From an uncultured Eubacteriales bacterium (lineage in GTDB: Bacteria > Bacillota > Clostridia > Oscillospirales > Acutalibacteraceae), in contig CAKSFA010000007.1 of assembly GCA_934454125.1 (NCBI GenBank), positions 17,411-81,410 on the forward strand: DNA of 64,000 nt, given 5' to 3'. A model generated the notes under the pieces. The model was not told the origin of the DNA, ran no database searches, and saw nothing but the letters and a program-made list of their open reading frames with translations. A program made the position numbers and the translations under genes. Of the stretch, positions 8,497 through 17,522 are shown one piece after another. Position 1 is the stretch's first letter, and each line of letters starts with the position of its first letter.

Positions 8497-9840
8497 ATGT
8501 CCTATGTGCAAGAACAACTGAAAAAGGTCATCGAAAAAAATGCTGACCAAGCAGAGTTTCAACAAACTGTTACAGAGGTGCTCACCTCGCTTGAAACGGT
8601 AATCGAGCAAAACCCCCAATATCAAAAAGCCGGCATCATCGAGCGCATCACCGAGCCGGAGCGCCAAATCATCTTCCGCGTTCCCTGGGTTGATGACAAC
8701 GGCAACGTGCAGGTCAACCGCGGCTTCCGCGTGCAGTTCAACAGCGCTATCGGTCCCTATAAAGGCGGCCTGCGCTTTCACCCGTCGGTCAATTTGAGCA
8801 TCATCAAATTCCTGGGTTTTGAGCAAATTTTCAAAAATGCACTTACCGGTCTGCCCATCGGCGGCGGCAAGGGCGGCTCTGACTTCGATCCCCGCGGCCG
8901 CTCAGACCGCGAGATCATGGCTTTTTGCCAAAGCTTTATGACAGAGCTTTGCCGTCACATCGGTCCCAATGTTGACGTTCCAGCTGGCGATATCGGCGTC
9001 GGTGCCCGCGAGATTGGTTACCTGTTCGGCCAATACAAACGCATCAAAGGCAATTTTGAAAACGGCGTGCTCACCGGCAAAGGCCTTTCCTACGGCGGTA
9101 GCATCCTCCGTCCGGAAGCCACCGGCTATGGTGCCGTGTATTTCTGCAATGAGGTGCTCAAGGCCAACAACGATTCCATTCAAGGCAAAACGTTTGCACT
9201 GTCCGGTTTTGGCAACGTTGCCTGGGGCGCAGCCAAAAAAATCGCAGAACTTGGTGGCAAAGCCGTCACCATCTCCGGTCCCGACGGCTACATTTATGAC
9301 AAAGACGGCATCACTGGCGAAAAAGTCGATTATATGCTGCAAATGCGTGCTTCCGGCCGCGACAAAGTGCAGGATTATGCTGATCAGTTCGGTGTCCCCT
9401 TCTTTGCCGGAGAAAAACCGTGGAGTGTCAAGGCAGATATCATCATGCCGTGCGCCACACAAAACGAGATCGGCATGAAAGAAGCAGAGCAAATCGTTGC
9501 CAACGGCGTAAAATATTACATCGAAGTCTCCAATATGCCCACCACCAACGAGGCAATGGAGTACCTGCAGTCCAAACAGCTGATCATCGCTCCCAGCAAA
9601 GCTGTGAATGCCGGCGGCGTTGCTGTTTCCGCGCTCGAAATGTCGCAAAACAGCATGCGTCTCTCCTGGTCGGCACAAGAGGTTGACGAACGACTCAAGA
9701 CTATCATGGTCAACATCTTCGATCAATGCGCCAATGCAGCCAAAACCTACTGCAAAAATCCAAACAACTACGTTGCCGGCGCAAACATTGCAGGCTTCCT
9801 CAAGGTTGCCGATGCAATGCTGGCACAGGGCGTAATCTGA
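8497..9840 (+). CDS. gdhA: Glutamate dehydrogenase (NADP-type)
   Basis: This enzyme interconverts 2-oxoglutarate plus ammonia and glutamate, and in this family usually works with NADPH in ammonium assimilation. The 447 residues match the hexameric short-chain class. Visible are the substrate-binding/catalytic segment around PYKGGLRFHPSVN with its lysines, the GGGKGG loop, the PAGDIGVGAREIGYL segment, and the Rossmann dinucleotide motif SGFGNVAWG near residue 235. AGGAGG sits nine bases before the ATG. It is divergent from purF across about 390 bases and is closed by a strong terminator, so it is probably monocistronic. Coenzyme preference is inferred from overall similarity to the NADP-type class. 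Confidence 0.96.
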   Translation: MSYVQEQLKKVIEKNADQAEFQQTVTEVLTSLETVIEQNPQYQKAGIIERITEPERQIIFRVPWVDDNGNVQVNRGFRVQFNSAIGPYKGGLRFHPSVNLSIIKFLGFEQIFKNALTGLPIGGGKGGSDFDPRGRSDREIMAFCQSFMTELCRHIGPNVDVPAGDIGVGAREIGYLFGQYKRIKGNFENGVLTGKGLSYGGSILRPEATGYGAVYFCNEVLKANNDSIQGKTFALSGFGNVAWGAAKKIAELGGKAVTISGPDGYIYDKDGITGEKVDYMLQMRASGRDKVQDYADQFGVPFFAGEKPWSVKADIIMPCATQNEIGMKEAEQIVANGVKYYIEVSNMPTTNEAMEYLQSKQLIIAPSKAVNAGGVAVSALEMSQNSMRLSWSAQEVDERLKTIMVNIFDQCANAAKTYCKNPNNYVAGANIAGFLKVADAMLAQGVI

Positions 9841-9861
9841 TTTTTATCATTCTGCATACCA

Positions 9862-9892
9862 AAACAGCCACCGAAAAAATCGGTGGCTGTTT
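9862..9892 (+). terminator. Intrinsic terminator of gdhA
   Basis: The perfect 12-bp arms AAACAGCCACCG (9862-9873) and CGGTGGCTGTTT (9881-9892) flank a seven-base loop. The same 12-bp arms recur downstream of the MATE gene at 59771-59802. Confidence 0.85.
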
Positions 9893-10066
9893 CCATTATA
9901 TGCAAACGTCTCCGTGCAAATCTGCCCATTTACCTAAACCGCTCCCTCTTGGTTCACCAATTCCTCCACCCTGCCTCTCCTTATCATGCGCCTTTATAGT
10001 TGCAAACTGTTTCACTCCATCGCCATCATATTTTCTCAACAACTCTCAGCAAGAAAATTTCTATTT

Positions 10067-10106
10067 AAAAAAGCCTTTTCCAAACAATCGGAAAAAGGCT
10101 TTTTTC
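10067..10106. terminator. Intrinsic terminator of the YfhO-type gene
   Basis: The stem AAGCCTTTTCC with GGAAAAAGGCTT carries one bulge. It is flanked by an A-run on the left (a T-run on the minus strand) and a T-run on the right. It lies ten bases beyond the minus-strand stop at 10116. The 170 bases between this hairpin and the gdhA terminator hold nothing I can identify. Confidence 0.75.
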
Positions 10107-10115
10107 TAATCATTT

Positions 10116-12794
10116 TTATAAAAACAGATAAATCGCAACCGGCGCAATATACACCGCCAGCAGCACAGCACCAAATAAAACGGCCAGCGCCGAGCCTGCA
10201 ATCACTTCCACAAATCGCAGATAGCAATAGCCGCCACGCCTGAGCAGCCATACCAATCCAGCGCCAAGCAGCACGCCTGCGGCAGTCAATGCCGCGCCTG
10301 TTGCAAACCCGTCCGGCACATAGCTTACCGTTACAACATTTTCTCCGTCTTGCAGCTTAACTGCCATAAACGCATCAAACACTGTGTAGATTTCTGCCTT
10401 CTGACCGTTCACCCAGGCAGAAAAACCTTTGGCATATCCCACCGGCAAAAACAAATATTGCTCATCTCCGCTTGCCTGCACCGTGCCAGTCAATGTATTG
10501 CCCTGCCGCTGCAATTGCACAGCGCCGCTTTGTTGCCCGGCAAATTGCCTGAGCACCTCCTGCTTGATGCCCACCACACCCAGCGATTTTGCCACCACGC
10601 TTTTGCGCACCTGAGCCCGCACCACCACGGTCTCGTCGGTAAAGGTACCCAGTTCCAACAGTCCATTGCTGCTCTGCGACGGGTACAAATTCTGTACCGT
10701 TCTGCCATTTACAGCAATATCAAATGTGCCATTAATCGGTTCAGTCAATTTATTCGAAAGCGCATCAAAGCAGTCAAAATACAGCGTCTGCGTTCCCTGC
10801 ACCGTCACGGTATACAACAAATATCCGGCGTCCGTACCAATTTTTCGCTGCAAAGTATATCGCCCATTTTCATGCGCATACTCCACGTTCACAACAGTCG
10901 AAGGCTGATATTCCACCGCAACCTGCTCCTGCGTGCCATAAAGCGTCTGAAAAATCTGATTCTGCACATCCGCCCTGGTCGTATCGGGCAAGTTTGCTGC
11001 CTGTGCAATTTCATCTGTCGCAAACACCATACCAAAACCGGCTTCCGGCACATGCTCCACAATGCTGAACCAGTCATTCTGATACACAGCCTCCAGCCCT
11101 CTGCCCAGCTCCGTATTGCGCACAATGCGGTAGCGATTCGCCAGCAGACAATCCGTCAGCGTCGTTCCGCCGTGAGATCCCACCTCCATCCAATACGAAG
11201 AATACCCCAGCTTTTTCATGGCATACAAATATCCTTCATTCGTCAAAGAGGTATAGTGGCTCAACGAACCATACCCCAGCGCACCTACCAGATTCACATC
11301 AAAATATTTCCGCTGCATTTTCACGCGATACAGCCCTTCCTGCGAAAGTCTCCCCTGCAGATCCAACACTGCCGCATCACTCTCTGTCGAGCGCGCCGCC
11401 GATCCGAAATAAACGCTCCCGCAAAACAATACCTGCACCACAGTGATCAAGCAAAAAAACACACTGACTACGCGCTTTGGCAATACTTTCAAATATCGCA
11501 ACAAAAATAGAAAAAAGCAAAACACAGCCACCGCTAGCGCAAACAACAATTGCGTACCCAGCGAAGCAAACGAACCATGTAGTGTTTTGGTATACGTTGC
11601 TAGTGTATCCCATTCTCCAACCAACAGCGCTATTCCCGTGCCAATCACCGCCAGCAGCCCAGCGCCAAGGCCGCCCCAAAGGCCAACCCTGCCACCTGTC
11701 GTAAGCACCTGCCCATCTCCCTGCATCGCAAAACAGTTGAGCATGCTGCCCAGTAGCGCCAGCCCCAAAAATACAATCATATATCCATACCGCATCGGAA
11801 ACGCTTGATAACTGCCGGTATGCCACATCTTGTTCACCGGCTCCAAAAATACCGGAATCAACAGCAATCCCAGCAAAATCCCGACCGCGCGTCCTTCACG
11901 GCTCCTGTATCCCTTGCAGATCCAATACATGGGCAGGCCTGCCAGCAGCGCTGCTGTACACAGCAACACCGGCAGCGTCGTCTGCAATTCCGTCACCAAA
12001 CTACCTGAAGTCAAATTCTGCAACAGCCCGCCACCTCTGGCAGACGACAAAAACTCCAACAATGCCGGCAGCCACACAACACCGGTGGTCAGCAGCGTAA
12101 CCAAAGTCGACACTCCAAACAGACAAATCACACGTCTGCGCTGCTCCCGTTCTATGCACAGCCAGGTATAAACCCCAATGGCCAAAATCAAAAACAGCGC
12201 AACCATATAGCTCAAATAAAACTGCACTGTGATCATCGCCGTCAACACGGCAATATACGGCCACACCTGCCCCCGTTCTATCAAACGATACATCGCCAGT
12301 AGCAACAGCGGGAATAGATACATCATATCCAGCCACACAACATTCTGAAAATACATCATCGTATAGCCGCAAAACGCGTACAAAACCGAAAGCGCAAGAT
12401 TTTGCATCAACGGCAGCGCCGCAAATCGACTGCGAAAAAATACGCTTGCCGTTCCAGCGCAAATCATTACCTTCAACAGCACAAGCAGATTGGCAAATAA
12501 AAAGATTTGTTCTACCGGTACAAACACCACCAAAAAGCTCAACGGGCTTGATAAAAAGAAGAGAAAAACGCCCCAAAAATCCATGCCACCGGCATTTGCC
12601 AGGTTCAAAAACAAATCCGCCTGCCCGGCCAAAATTTGCTTCAAATCCAACAGCAATGGCACCACCTGCTGGTTCATGTCACACCAGGAAAGCGTGTTCC
12701 CCGCAAATGGAAATAATTGAAAAATCGCAAATACCAACAGACAAAGTCCACCTGCTGCCAGCACTGCCCACCAGCACTGCCGGTATGTTTTCAT
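10116..12794 (-). CDS. YfhO-family multi-pass membrane protein
   Basis: An 892-residue integral membrane protein. The N-terminal two thirds is a series of about a dozen hydrophobic segments, beginning with a TM helix at roughly residues 10-28. Two further TM segments sit at the extreme C-terminus, and between them is a long extracytoplasmic region of beta-rich sequence. This layout, together with the LSWCDMNQQ segment after TM1, matches the bacterial YfhO/GT-C-like family, whose members (for example Bacillus YfhO) are linked to glycosylation of lipoteichoic acid. Activity here is inferred from the family only. GAGGTGA precedes the ATG by about five bases. It is a single gene between two terminated regions, with a weak TTGCAC/CATGAT promoter candidate upstream. 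Confidence 0.8.
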   Translation of the reverse strand: MKTYRQCWWAVLAAGGLCLLVFAIFQLFPFAGNTLSWCDMNQQVVPLLLDLKQILAGQADLFLNLANAGGMDFWGVFLFFLSSPLSFLVVFVPVEQIFLFANLLVLLKVMICAGTASVFFRSRFAALPLMQNLALSVLYAFCGYTMMYFQNVVWLDMMYLFPLLLLAMYRLIERGQVWPYIAVLTAMITVQFYLSYMVALFLILAIGVYTWLCIEREQRRRVICLFGVSTLVTLLTTGVVWLPALLEFLSSARGGGLLQNLTSGSLVTELQTTLPVLLCTAALLAGLPMYWICKGYRSREGRAVGILLGLLLIPVFLEPVNKMWHTGSYQAFPMRYGYMIVFLGLALLGSMLNCFAMQGDGQVLTTGGRVGLWGGLGAGLLAVIGTGIALLVGEWDTLATYTKTLHGSFASLGTQLLFALAVAVFCFFLFLLRYLKVLPKRVVSVFFCLITVVQVLFCGSVYFGSAARSTESDAAVLDLQGRLSQEGLYRVKMQRKYFDVNLVGALGYGSLSHYTSLTNEGYLYAMKKLGYSSYWMEVGSHGGTTLTDCLLANRYRIVRNTELGRGLEAVYQNDWFSIVEHVPEAGFGMVFATDEIAQAANLPDTTRADVQNQIFQTLYGTQEQVAVEYQPSTVVNVEYAHENGRYTLQRKIGTDAGYLLYTVTVQGTQTLYFDCFDALSNKLTEPINGTFDIAVNGRTVQNLYPSQSSNGLLELGTFTDETVVVRAQVRKSVVAKSLGVVGIKQEVLRQFAGQQSGAVQLQRQGNTLTGTVQASGDEQYLFLPVGYAKGFSAWVNGQKAEIYTVFDAFMAVKLQDGENVVTVSYVPDGFATGAALTAAGVLLGAGLVWLLRRGGYCYLRFVEVIAGSALAVLFGAVLLAVYIAPVAIYLFL

Positions 12795-13284
12795 AGTCTC
12801 ACCTCAAAAAATCATGCACACGTTTTCCAAAAATATCATGTCTTTATTCGAACCACAGTGCAAAATTATCCCCGCCACACAATTTCATGTTATGAATCCA
12901 ATATGCACAACAATCTATTTTCCGGCAAGCTCATCTGGCACACACAAATCCCATCATGGCGCAAAGCAGAATCATCCCAAAACGCACCATACAAAATTGG
13001 TATATGCCAAACCATCGTTCCATTCTGATTTCATAATAAAAATTACATTTCGAATCCATATCAAGTTTCCCAAAAATCACAACTCAATTTTCAAGGGTTT
13101 AAATGTAACTTTTATAGAAAAAATCACCGAAATATTCAATTGATTTTTAAATCACAGTGCCGTACGCAAAGCAAACTCAAAAGAATTGGGTGCAAAAAAA
13201 TGGTCGCCAAAACGGGGTTTTTGGTCGCGAAACGGCACTTTATGGTCGCTAAATGTCACTTTCGGTCGTCTGTACGCCGTCTTT
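12795..13284. other. Intergenic region between yfhO-type gene and tyrS
   Basis: These 490 bases hold no convincing gene; the short open frames lack ribosome binding sites and family resemblance. The left two thirds is AT-rich with no structure I can name. The right end (13201-13273) holds the 21-bp tandem array described separately. No clear terminator hairpin follows tyrS. Confidence 0.6.
13201..13273 (+). repeat. 21-bp tandem repeat array, copy 1 (three units plus a partial)
   Basis: Units begin at 13201, 13222 and 13243, with a partial unit from 13264. Each starts TGGTCGC, then one variable base, then AAA, then a CGGCAC-like core and a T-run. Unit 2 is closest to the family consensus. The array ends about a dozen bases from the tyrS stop. 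Related arrays lie at 29834-29875 (same strand) and 54838-54885 (opposite strand). It is not coding and not CRISPR-like, since there are no spacers. Confidence 0.85.
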
Positions 13285-14511
13285 TCATTTTAAAATTACC
13301 TTGTGAAATACTTTCTTTCCCTTTTTGATCAGCAGCGATCCCTGCGCAAAATCAGCCGGCGTAAAGCACTTTGTCGTGTCTGTAATTTTCACATCATTTA
13401 CCGAAACACCGCCCTGTTCCACTAGTCTCCGTCCCTCACTCCGAGACGACGCAAGACCCGCTTTTAGCAGCATATCCAATAAGCTCAGTTTCTCTTCGGT
13501 AAAGTCCTCCGCCATAATTTCCGTTGCCGGCATATTTTCCGTATCAGCACCGCTGCCAAACAGAGCTCTTGCGCCCTGCTGAGCCCGCTCAGCCTCTTCC
13601 TGACCGTGTATCAAGCGCGTTACTTCAAAAGCCAGAACTTCTTTCACTGCATTGAGTTCACTACCCTCTTTTTTGGCATACTCATTGATCTGTTCCATCG
13701 GTAAAAAAGTCAGTATTTTCAAGCATTTAATTACATCCGCATCGTCCACATTCCGCCAGTATTGATAGAAATCAAACGGGCTGGTTTTCTCAGGATTCAG
13801 CCATACTGCGCCTTTTTCCGTCTTACCCATTTTTTTGCCTTCACTGGTGGTCAGCAGCGTAAAGGTCATACCATATACCTCTTTTTGATCCGAGCGCCGC
13901 ACCAGCTCCACACCGCCAATGATATTGCTCCATTGATCATCGCCTCCAAGCTGCATTTTGCAGTCATATCGGCGGTTCAGCTCCAGAAAATCATAACTTT
14001 GCATTAGCATATAATTCAGCTCAAAAAACGATAAACCACGCTCCAAACGCTGTTTATAACACTCAAATGACAGCATACGGTTCACCGAAAAATGAACACC
14101 CACCTCACGCAAAAACTGCACATAATTCAATTCCAGCAACCAATCTGCATTGTTTGCCATAATCGCCTTACCATCTGAAAAATCAATCAAACGAGACATC
14201 TGCTTTTGAAAACACGCAATATTATGGTCAATTTCCTCTTTAGTTAGCATTTTGCGCATCTCCGTTTTACCCGAAGGGTCACCCACCATACCAGTGCCGC
14301 CGCCAAACAATGCAATGGGTACATGTCCTGCCTTTTGCAGATGGGCCATCACCATAATCTGCACAAAATGCCCTACGTGCAGGCTGTCTGCCGTTGGGTC
14401 AAAACCAATGTAAAACGTTACTTTTCCATCGTTGAGCAACGCTTTAATTTTATCCTCATTTGTTGTTTGGGCAATCAGGCCCCGCTCCTGTAATTGGTCA
14501 AAAACTCCCAT
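13285..14511 (-). CDS. tyrS: Tyrosyl-tRNA synthetase
   Basis: This enzyme charges tRNA-Tyr with tyrosine. It is a class I synthetase of 408 residues in the usual TyrRS length range. The HIGH-type motif appears as HVGH near residue 45, and the KMSKS-type motif as KMGKT near residue 230 (GKKMGKT). Tyrosine-pocket segments such as YIGFDPTADSLHVGH and GGDDQWSN are present, and a C-terminal S4-like RNA-binding domain occupies about the last 65 residues. The ATG at 14509-14511 is chosen because GGAGG lies six bases before it; a TTG four codons upstream overlaps that site. It follows recN by 13 bases, so it is read as part of the long operon and has no T-box of its own. Confidence 0.96.
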   Translation of the reverse strand: MGVFDQLQERGLIAQTTNEDKIKALLNDGKVTFYIGFDPTADSLHVGHFVQIMVMAHLQKAGHVPIALFGGGTGMVGDPSGKTEMRKMLTKEEIDHNIACFQKQMSRLIDFSDGKAIMANNADWLLELNYVQFLREVGVHFSVNRMLSFECYKQRLERGLSFFELNYMLMQSYDFLELNRRYDCKMQLGGDDQWSNIIGGVELVRRSDQKEVYGMTFTLLTTSEGKKMGKTEKGAVWLNPEKTSPFDFYQYWRNVDDADVIKCLKILTFLPMEQINEYAKKEGSELNAVKEVLAFEVTRLIHGQEEAERAQQGARALFGSGADTENMPATEIMAEDFTEEKLSLLDMLLKAGLASSRSEGRRLVEQGGVSVNDVKITDTTKCFTPADFAQGSLLIKKGKKVFHKVILK

Positions 14512-14524
14512 AATAACCTCCAAA

Positions 14525-16204
14525 TCATTCCGTTAAATGTTTTGCACTGTTTAACATTTCCTGCGCATTTTGTAGCAGCAGTGGTGTAATGTTCTCTCCG
14601 CCAATCATTCGGGCAATTGCATTTATGCGGCCTGTTCTGTCCAGCGGTTGTATTTCCGTATATGTTTTGCCCTGTCGCACCTGCTTTTGTATCAAAAGGT
14701 GATAATCTGCCAGGCACGCAATTTGCGGCGAATGTGTAATACAGATTACCTGCGCATTTTCTGCCACCTGATGCAGCTTTTGACCCACTTTTTGCGCTGC
14801 GCTACCGCTGATTCCTGTGTCCACTTCGTCAAACACCATAGTGCGCAGTTCATCATGTACACAAAGCACAGTCTGCATCGCCAACATAATGCGCGAAAGT
14901 TCTCCACCCGATGCAATTTTTGTCAGCGGCTTTGGCGCTTCCCCCGGGTTTACCGAGATTAAAAACTGTAATTTATCGCAACCGGTCTGGTTCAATGGCA
15001 CACGCTTCTGATCAGAATAAAATACAATACCTGGCATATTCAAAAACTGCAGCTCCCGCTTCACTTTCTCAGTAAATTGCTCTGCAGCTTGTCTGCGTTT
15101 TTCTGAAAGTACTTTGGCAAGTTCCACCGCACGGGCTTTGAGTTTTTCATATTGTTCGTTCAGCGCCAGCAGTGCTTCCTCTGAATGTGTGATAGATGCC
15201 AGCTTTGTTTTACAAGCTTCCAAATAATCCAGCATCTCTTGCGTCGTTTGTCCATACTTAATCGACAACCGATACAGCAAGTCCAATCGCTCCTCTGCCA
15301 ATGCCTGTTCAGATGAATCAAAGACGATTTCCTCCTGCTGCTCCCGCAATGCCTGACTAATATCCTCCAGACTATAAGTACTTTCCAACAAGCGTTGTAT
15401 CACTGGCTCCAACGTCGGCAGATGCTCTGTGCAATCCTGCAAAGTGTCTGCTGCAGTTTGCAGCGCACTGAGCACACCGTTTTGCTCTTCGTTTCCATCC
15501 AGTGTATTTTTCGCAAGCGCAAGTGCTGCAGAAATCCTTTCCGCATGCTGCATTGCATGCTTGCGCTCAGTCAACAGCTCTTTTTCATTTTCATGCAAAT
15601 TTGCCGATTCCAACTCTGTGATCTGATAAGTCAATAAATCAATCTGTCGCAATTTTTCTGCTTCATCAGTTGCATGCAGTCCAATTTGTTCCTGCACACG
15701 CTTTAACTCCCGATATACCGCAGAATATTCCTGCACCTGCTCCTGCAAGCCACCCAAGCGATCAATGTATTGCATATGCAACTCTGGTGAAAGCAAATGA
15801 TAGCTCTCATGTTGCCCATGTATGTTCATCAGTGTTTTTCCCAACTCTTTGAGTACCGAAACAGTCGTCGGCCGACCATTGATGCGGCAAGTGCTTTTTC
15901 CCTCTGCCGAAATTGTTCTCTGTACCAAAACTGTACCGTCATCCTCCGGAGCAAACCCCAACTCCTGTAATTTAGTAAGCGTTGGTTCGGTCAAATCGGT
16001 AAATAATCCGCTTACAAACGCGTTTTGCGTGCCGCTGCGCACCAAATCCTTTGAGGTCCGTTCCCCTAAAATTCCGTGTATCGAATCAATTAAAATCGAT
16101 TTACCGGCACCGGTTTCTCCGGTTAACACATTTAGTCCCAATTCAAATTCCACGGTAGCCTTTTCAATTACCGCAACATTTTCGATATACAATTGTAACA
16201 GCAC
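14525..16204 (-). CDS. recN: DNA repair protein RecN
   Basis: RecN is an SMC-like ATPase that acts early in double-strand break repair. The roughly 559-residue protein has the Walker A motif GETGAGKS near residue 31. Long central heptad-like helical segments (about 150-370) form the coiled-coil arm. The ABC signature ASGGELSRIMLA follows, with a Walker B/D-loop VFDEVDTGISG in the C-terminal lobe. The start is taken as GTG at 16202-16204 because AGGTGA lies five bases upstream and family members begin LQ.LYIEN. A GTG three codons further up directly abuts the argR stop and is less likely. The argR-recN adjacency is conserved in Firmicutes. Confidence 0.95.
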   Translation of the reverse strand: MLLQLYIENVAVIEKATVEFELGLNVLTGETGAGKSILIDSIHGILGERTSKDLVRSGTQNAFVSGLFTDLTEPTLTKLQELGFAPEDDGTVLVQRTISAEGKSTCRINGRPTTVSVLKELGKTLMNIHGQHESYHLLSPELHMQYIDRLGGLQEQVQEYSAVYRELKRVQEQIGLHATDEAEKLRQIDLLTYQITELESANLHENEKELLTERKHAMQHAERISAALALAKNTLDGNEEQNGVLSALQTAADTLQDCTEHLPTLEPVIQRLLESTYSLEDISQALREQQEEIVFDSSEQALAEERLDLLYRLSIKYGQTTQEMLDYLEACKTKLASITHSEEALLALNEQYEKLKARAVELAKVLSEKRRQAAEQFTEKVKRELQFLNMPGIVFYSDQKRVPLNQTGCDKLQFLISVNPGEAPKPLTKIASGGELSRIMLAMQTVLCVHDELRTMVFDEVDTGISGSAAQKVGQKLHQVAENAQVICITHSPQIACLADYHLLIQKQVRQGKTYTEIQPLDRTGRINAIARMIGGENITPLLLQNAQEMLNSAKHLTE

Positions 16205-16213
16205 TGCAATCAC

Positions 16214-16663
16214 CTACCCGCGCGTCATATTTTTCAGTGTAACAGTTACACTGTTTGCCGCCGCAACATCTTTGCATAAAATAAAAATCGTATCATCACC
16301 GGCCAATGTTCCCACTACACCGGCAAGACACAGTCCCTCCAGCGCAACACAAACAGCCTGCGCCATTCCAGGCATGCATTTTACAGCGATCATATTCATT
16401 GCTGGCTCAATCTCCTCAATGGCATTGACAAACAATCCATCCAGCGGCGGCACTCCTTTACTAACCGTTTTTTCTGCAGTATAGCGATATCGCCCCATGT
16501 CATCAGCAGTTTTTACCAGTCTCAGCTCCTTAATATCACGTGAAACCGTGGCCTGTGTTACGGCAAAACCAGCTTGCTGCAGGCATTTTAGCAACTCTTC
16601 CTGTGTTTCCACATCAGTCTGCTTGATAATCTCCAGCAGTTTTGCATGACGCCTCGCTTTCAT
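16214..16663 (-). CDS. argR: Arginine repressor ArgR/AhrC
   Basis: A 149-residue transcriptional regulator that binds ARG-box operators when its C-terminal hexamerisation domain binds arginine. The N-terminal winged helix (about 1-70) shows QATVSRDIKELRLVK, the recognition-helix signature. The C-terminal domain carries GLFVNAIEEIEPAMNMI and GTLAGDDTIFI, where the conserved Asp pair contacts arginine. The ATG at 16661-16663 has AAAGGAG eight bases upstream; a 14-residue upstream extension lies inside nadK and is not used. It overlaps the nadK 3' end by 50 bases and immediately precedes recN. No arginine biosynthesis genes are in the window. Confidence 0.95.
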   Translation of the reverse strand: MKARRHAKLLEIIKQTDVETQEELLKCLQQAGFAVTQATVSRDIKELRLVKTADDMGRYRYTAEKTVSKGVPPLDGLFVNAIEEIEPAMNMIAVKCMPGMAQAVCVALEGLCLAGVVGTLAGDDTIFILCKDVAAANSVTVTLKNMTRG

Positions 16664-17522
16664 TGCAGGTACTCCTTTCGCCCAGCTTTTCTCTTGCCAC
16701 CTCATAAAAATTGCGGTGCTTCAGCTTAATCAGCTTTGCTGTTAGCTTTGAGCGCCGTATCGTCACTGTTTCACCGGCCTGCATCTGTGTGGCACATTCG
16801 CCGTCCAACGTCAAAAAGGCATCACCTTGATATTGTGATGCTGTTGAAACCGAAAGCTCTGTCTCGCCACTGAATACCACCGTGCGTCCAAATACAGAAT
16901 GCGGGCAGACTGGTGTAAGCAGCATACCCTGCATCGTTGGTTCCATCACCGGTCCGCCTGCAGAAAATGAGTACGCCGTCGAGCCAGTCGGTGTACTTAC
17001 AATCAATCCGTCAGCACGATAATTGCACACCGTCTCATTTTTATACATTACTGTCAAATCCAGCAAATGTGTCAGCGAACCTCTGGCAATCACCGCATCA
17101 TTGAGCACGCGTTGTGTCTGCAGCTTTCCTTCTTTTAAAAACGAAACCTCCAGCATCATGCGCTCTTCCACAATATAATCACCGCGCAGCAATCGCTCAA
17201 GCTGCTCCAGTTCATTTACTTCCAAGCCGGCAACGTATCCCAGTCGCCCAACGTTAATACCCAAAACAGGCTTATCACAAGCGCAGGCATGCTTTGCTGT
17301 ATGAATCATTGTGCCGTCTCCGCCAATGGCAATCACAAGATCGCAGGCTTTCATCAAACTTTGTATATCTGGATAAAACGCAATGTTACACTGCGCAAAC
17401 TCCCGTTTTAGTGTAGCAGGCATTGCAAGCTGCGCACCAAAGCGCCACAACAACTCCATACTTTTCAGTGTATGGCTGCGTGCATCTTTTTTACTCAAAT
17501 TGGGAATCACCGCAATATTCAT
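16614..17522 (-). CDS. nadK: NAD kinase
   Basis: NadK phosphorylates NAD to NADP. The 302-residue protein shows the diagnostic GGDGT motif (AIGGDGTMI, near residue 68), the GINVGRLGYV segment that follows, the NDAV active-site motif near residue 140, and the GSTAYSFSAGGP glycine-rich loop near residue 180. The C-terminus carries about 35 extra polar, Ser/Cys-containing residues that overlap the next gene, argR, and look like a non-conserved tail. The start ATG overlaps the tlyA stop in an ATGA junction. The tlyA-nadK-argR-recN order is a well known Firmicute arrangement. Confidence 0.95.
   Translation of the reverse strand: MNIAVIPNLSKKDARSHTLKSMELLWRFGAQLAMPATLKREFAQCNIAFYPDIQSLMKACDLVIAIGGDGTMIHTAKHACACDKPVLGINVGRLGYVAGLEVNELEQLERLLRGDYIVEERMMLEVSFLKEGKLQTQRVLNDAVIARGSLTHLLDLTVMYKNETVCNYRADGLIVSTPTGSTAYSFSAGGPVMEPTMQGMLLTPVCPHSVFGRTVVFSGETELSVSTASQYQGDAFLTLDGECATQMQAGETVTIRRSKLTAKLIKLKHRNFYEVAREKLGERSTCNESEASCKTAGDYQAD

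Noticed and set aside
8902..9726. Open frame of 274 codons on the minus strand opposite gdhA
   Set aside because: Antisense to a certain gene, with no start signal and no family resemblance.
12814..13143. Plus-strand 109-codon frame in the yfhO-tyrS gap
   Set aside because: No ribosome binding site, promoter or family resemblance; the composition matches AT-rich non-coding DNA.
13201..13273. CRISPR array
   Set aside because: Units are directly adjacent with no unique spacers of 30 bases or more, and no cas genes are in the window.
13140..13328. Short plus-strand frame running through the 21-bp array
   Set aside because: The 21-bp period keeps frame (seven codons), so an open frame is expected by chance. 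There is no ribosome binding site, and the units are not translated in a shared way in the other two arrays.
14512..14530. Tyr T-box upstream of tyrS
   Set aside because: tyrS begins 13 bases after the recN stop, so no leader exists.
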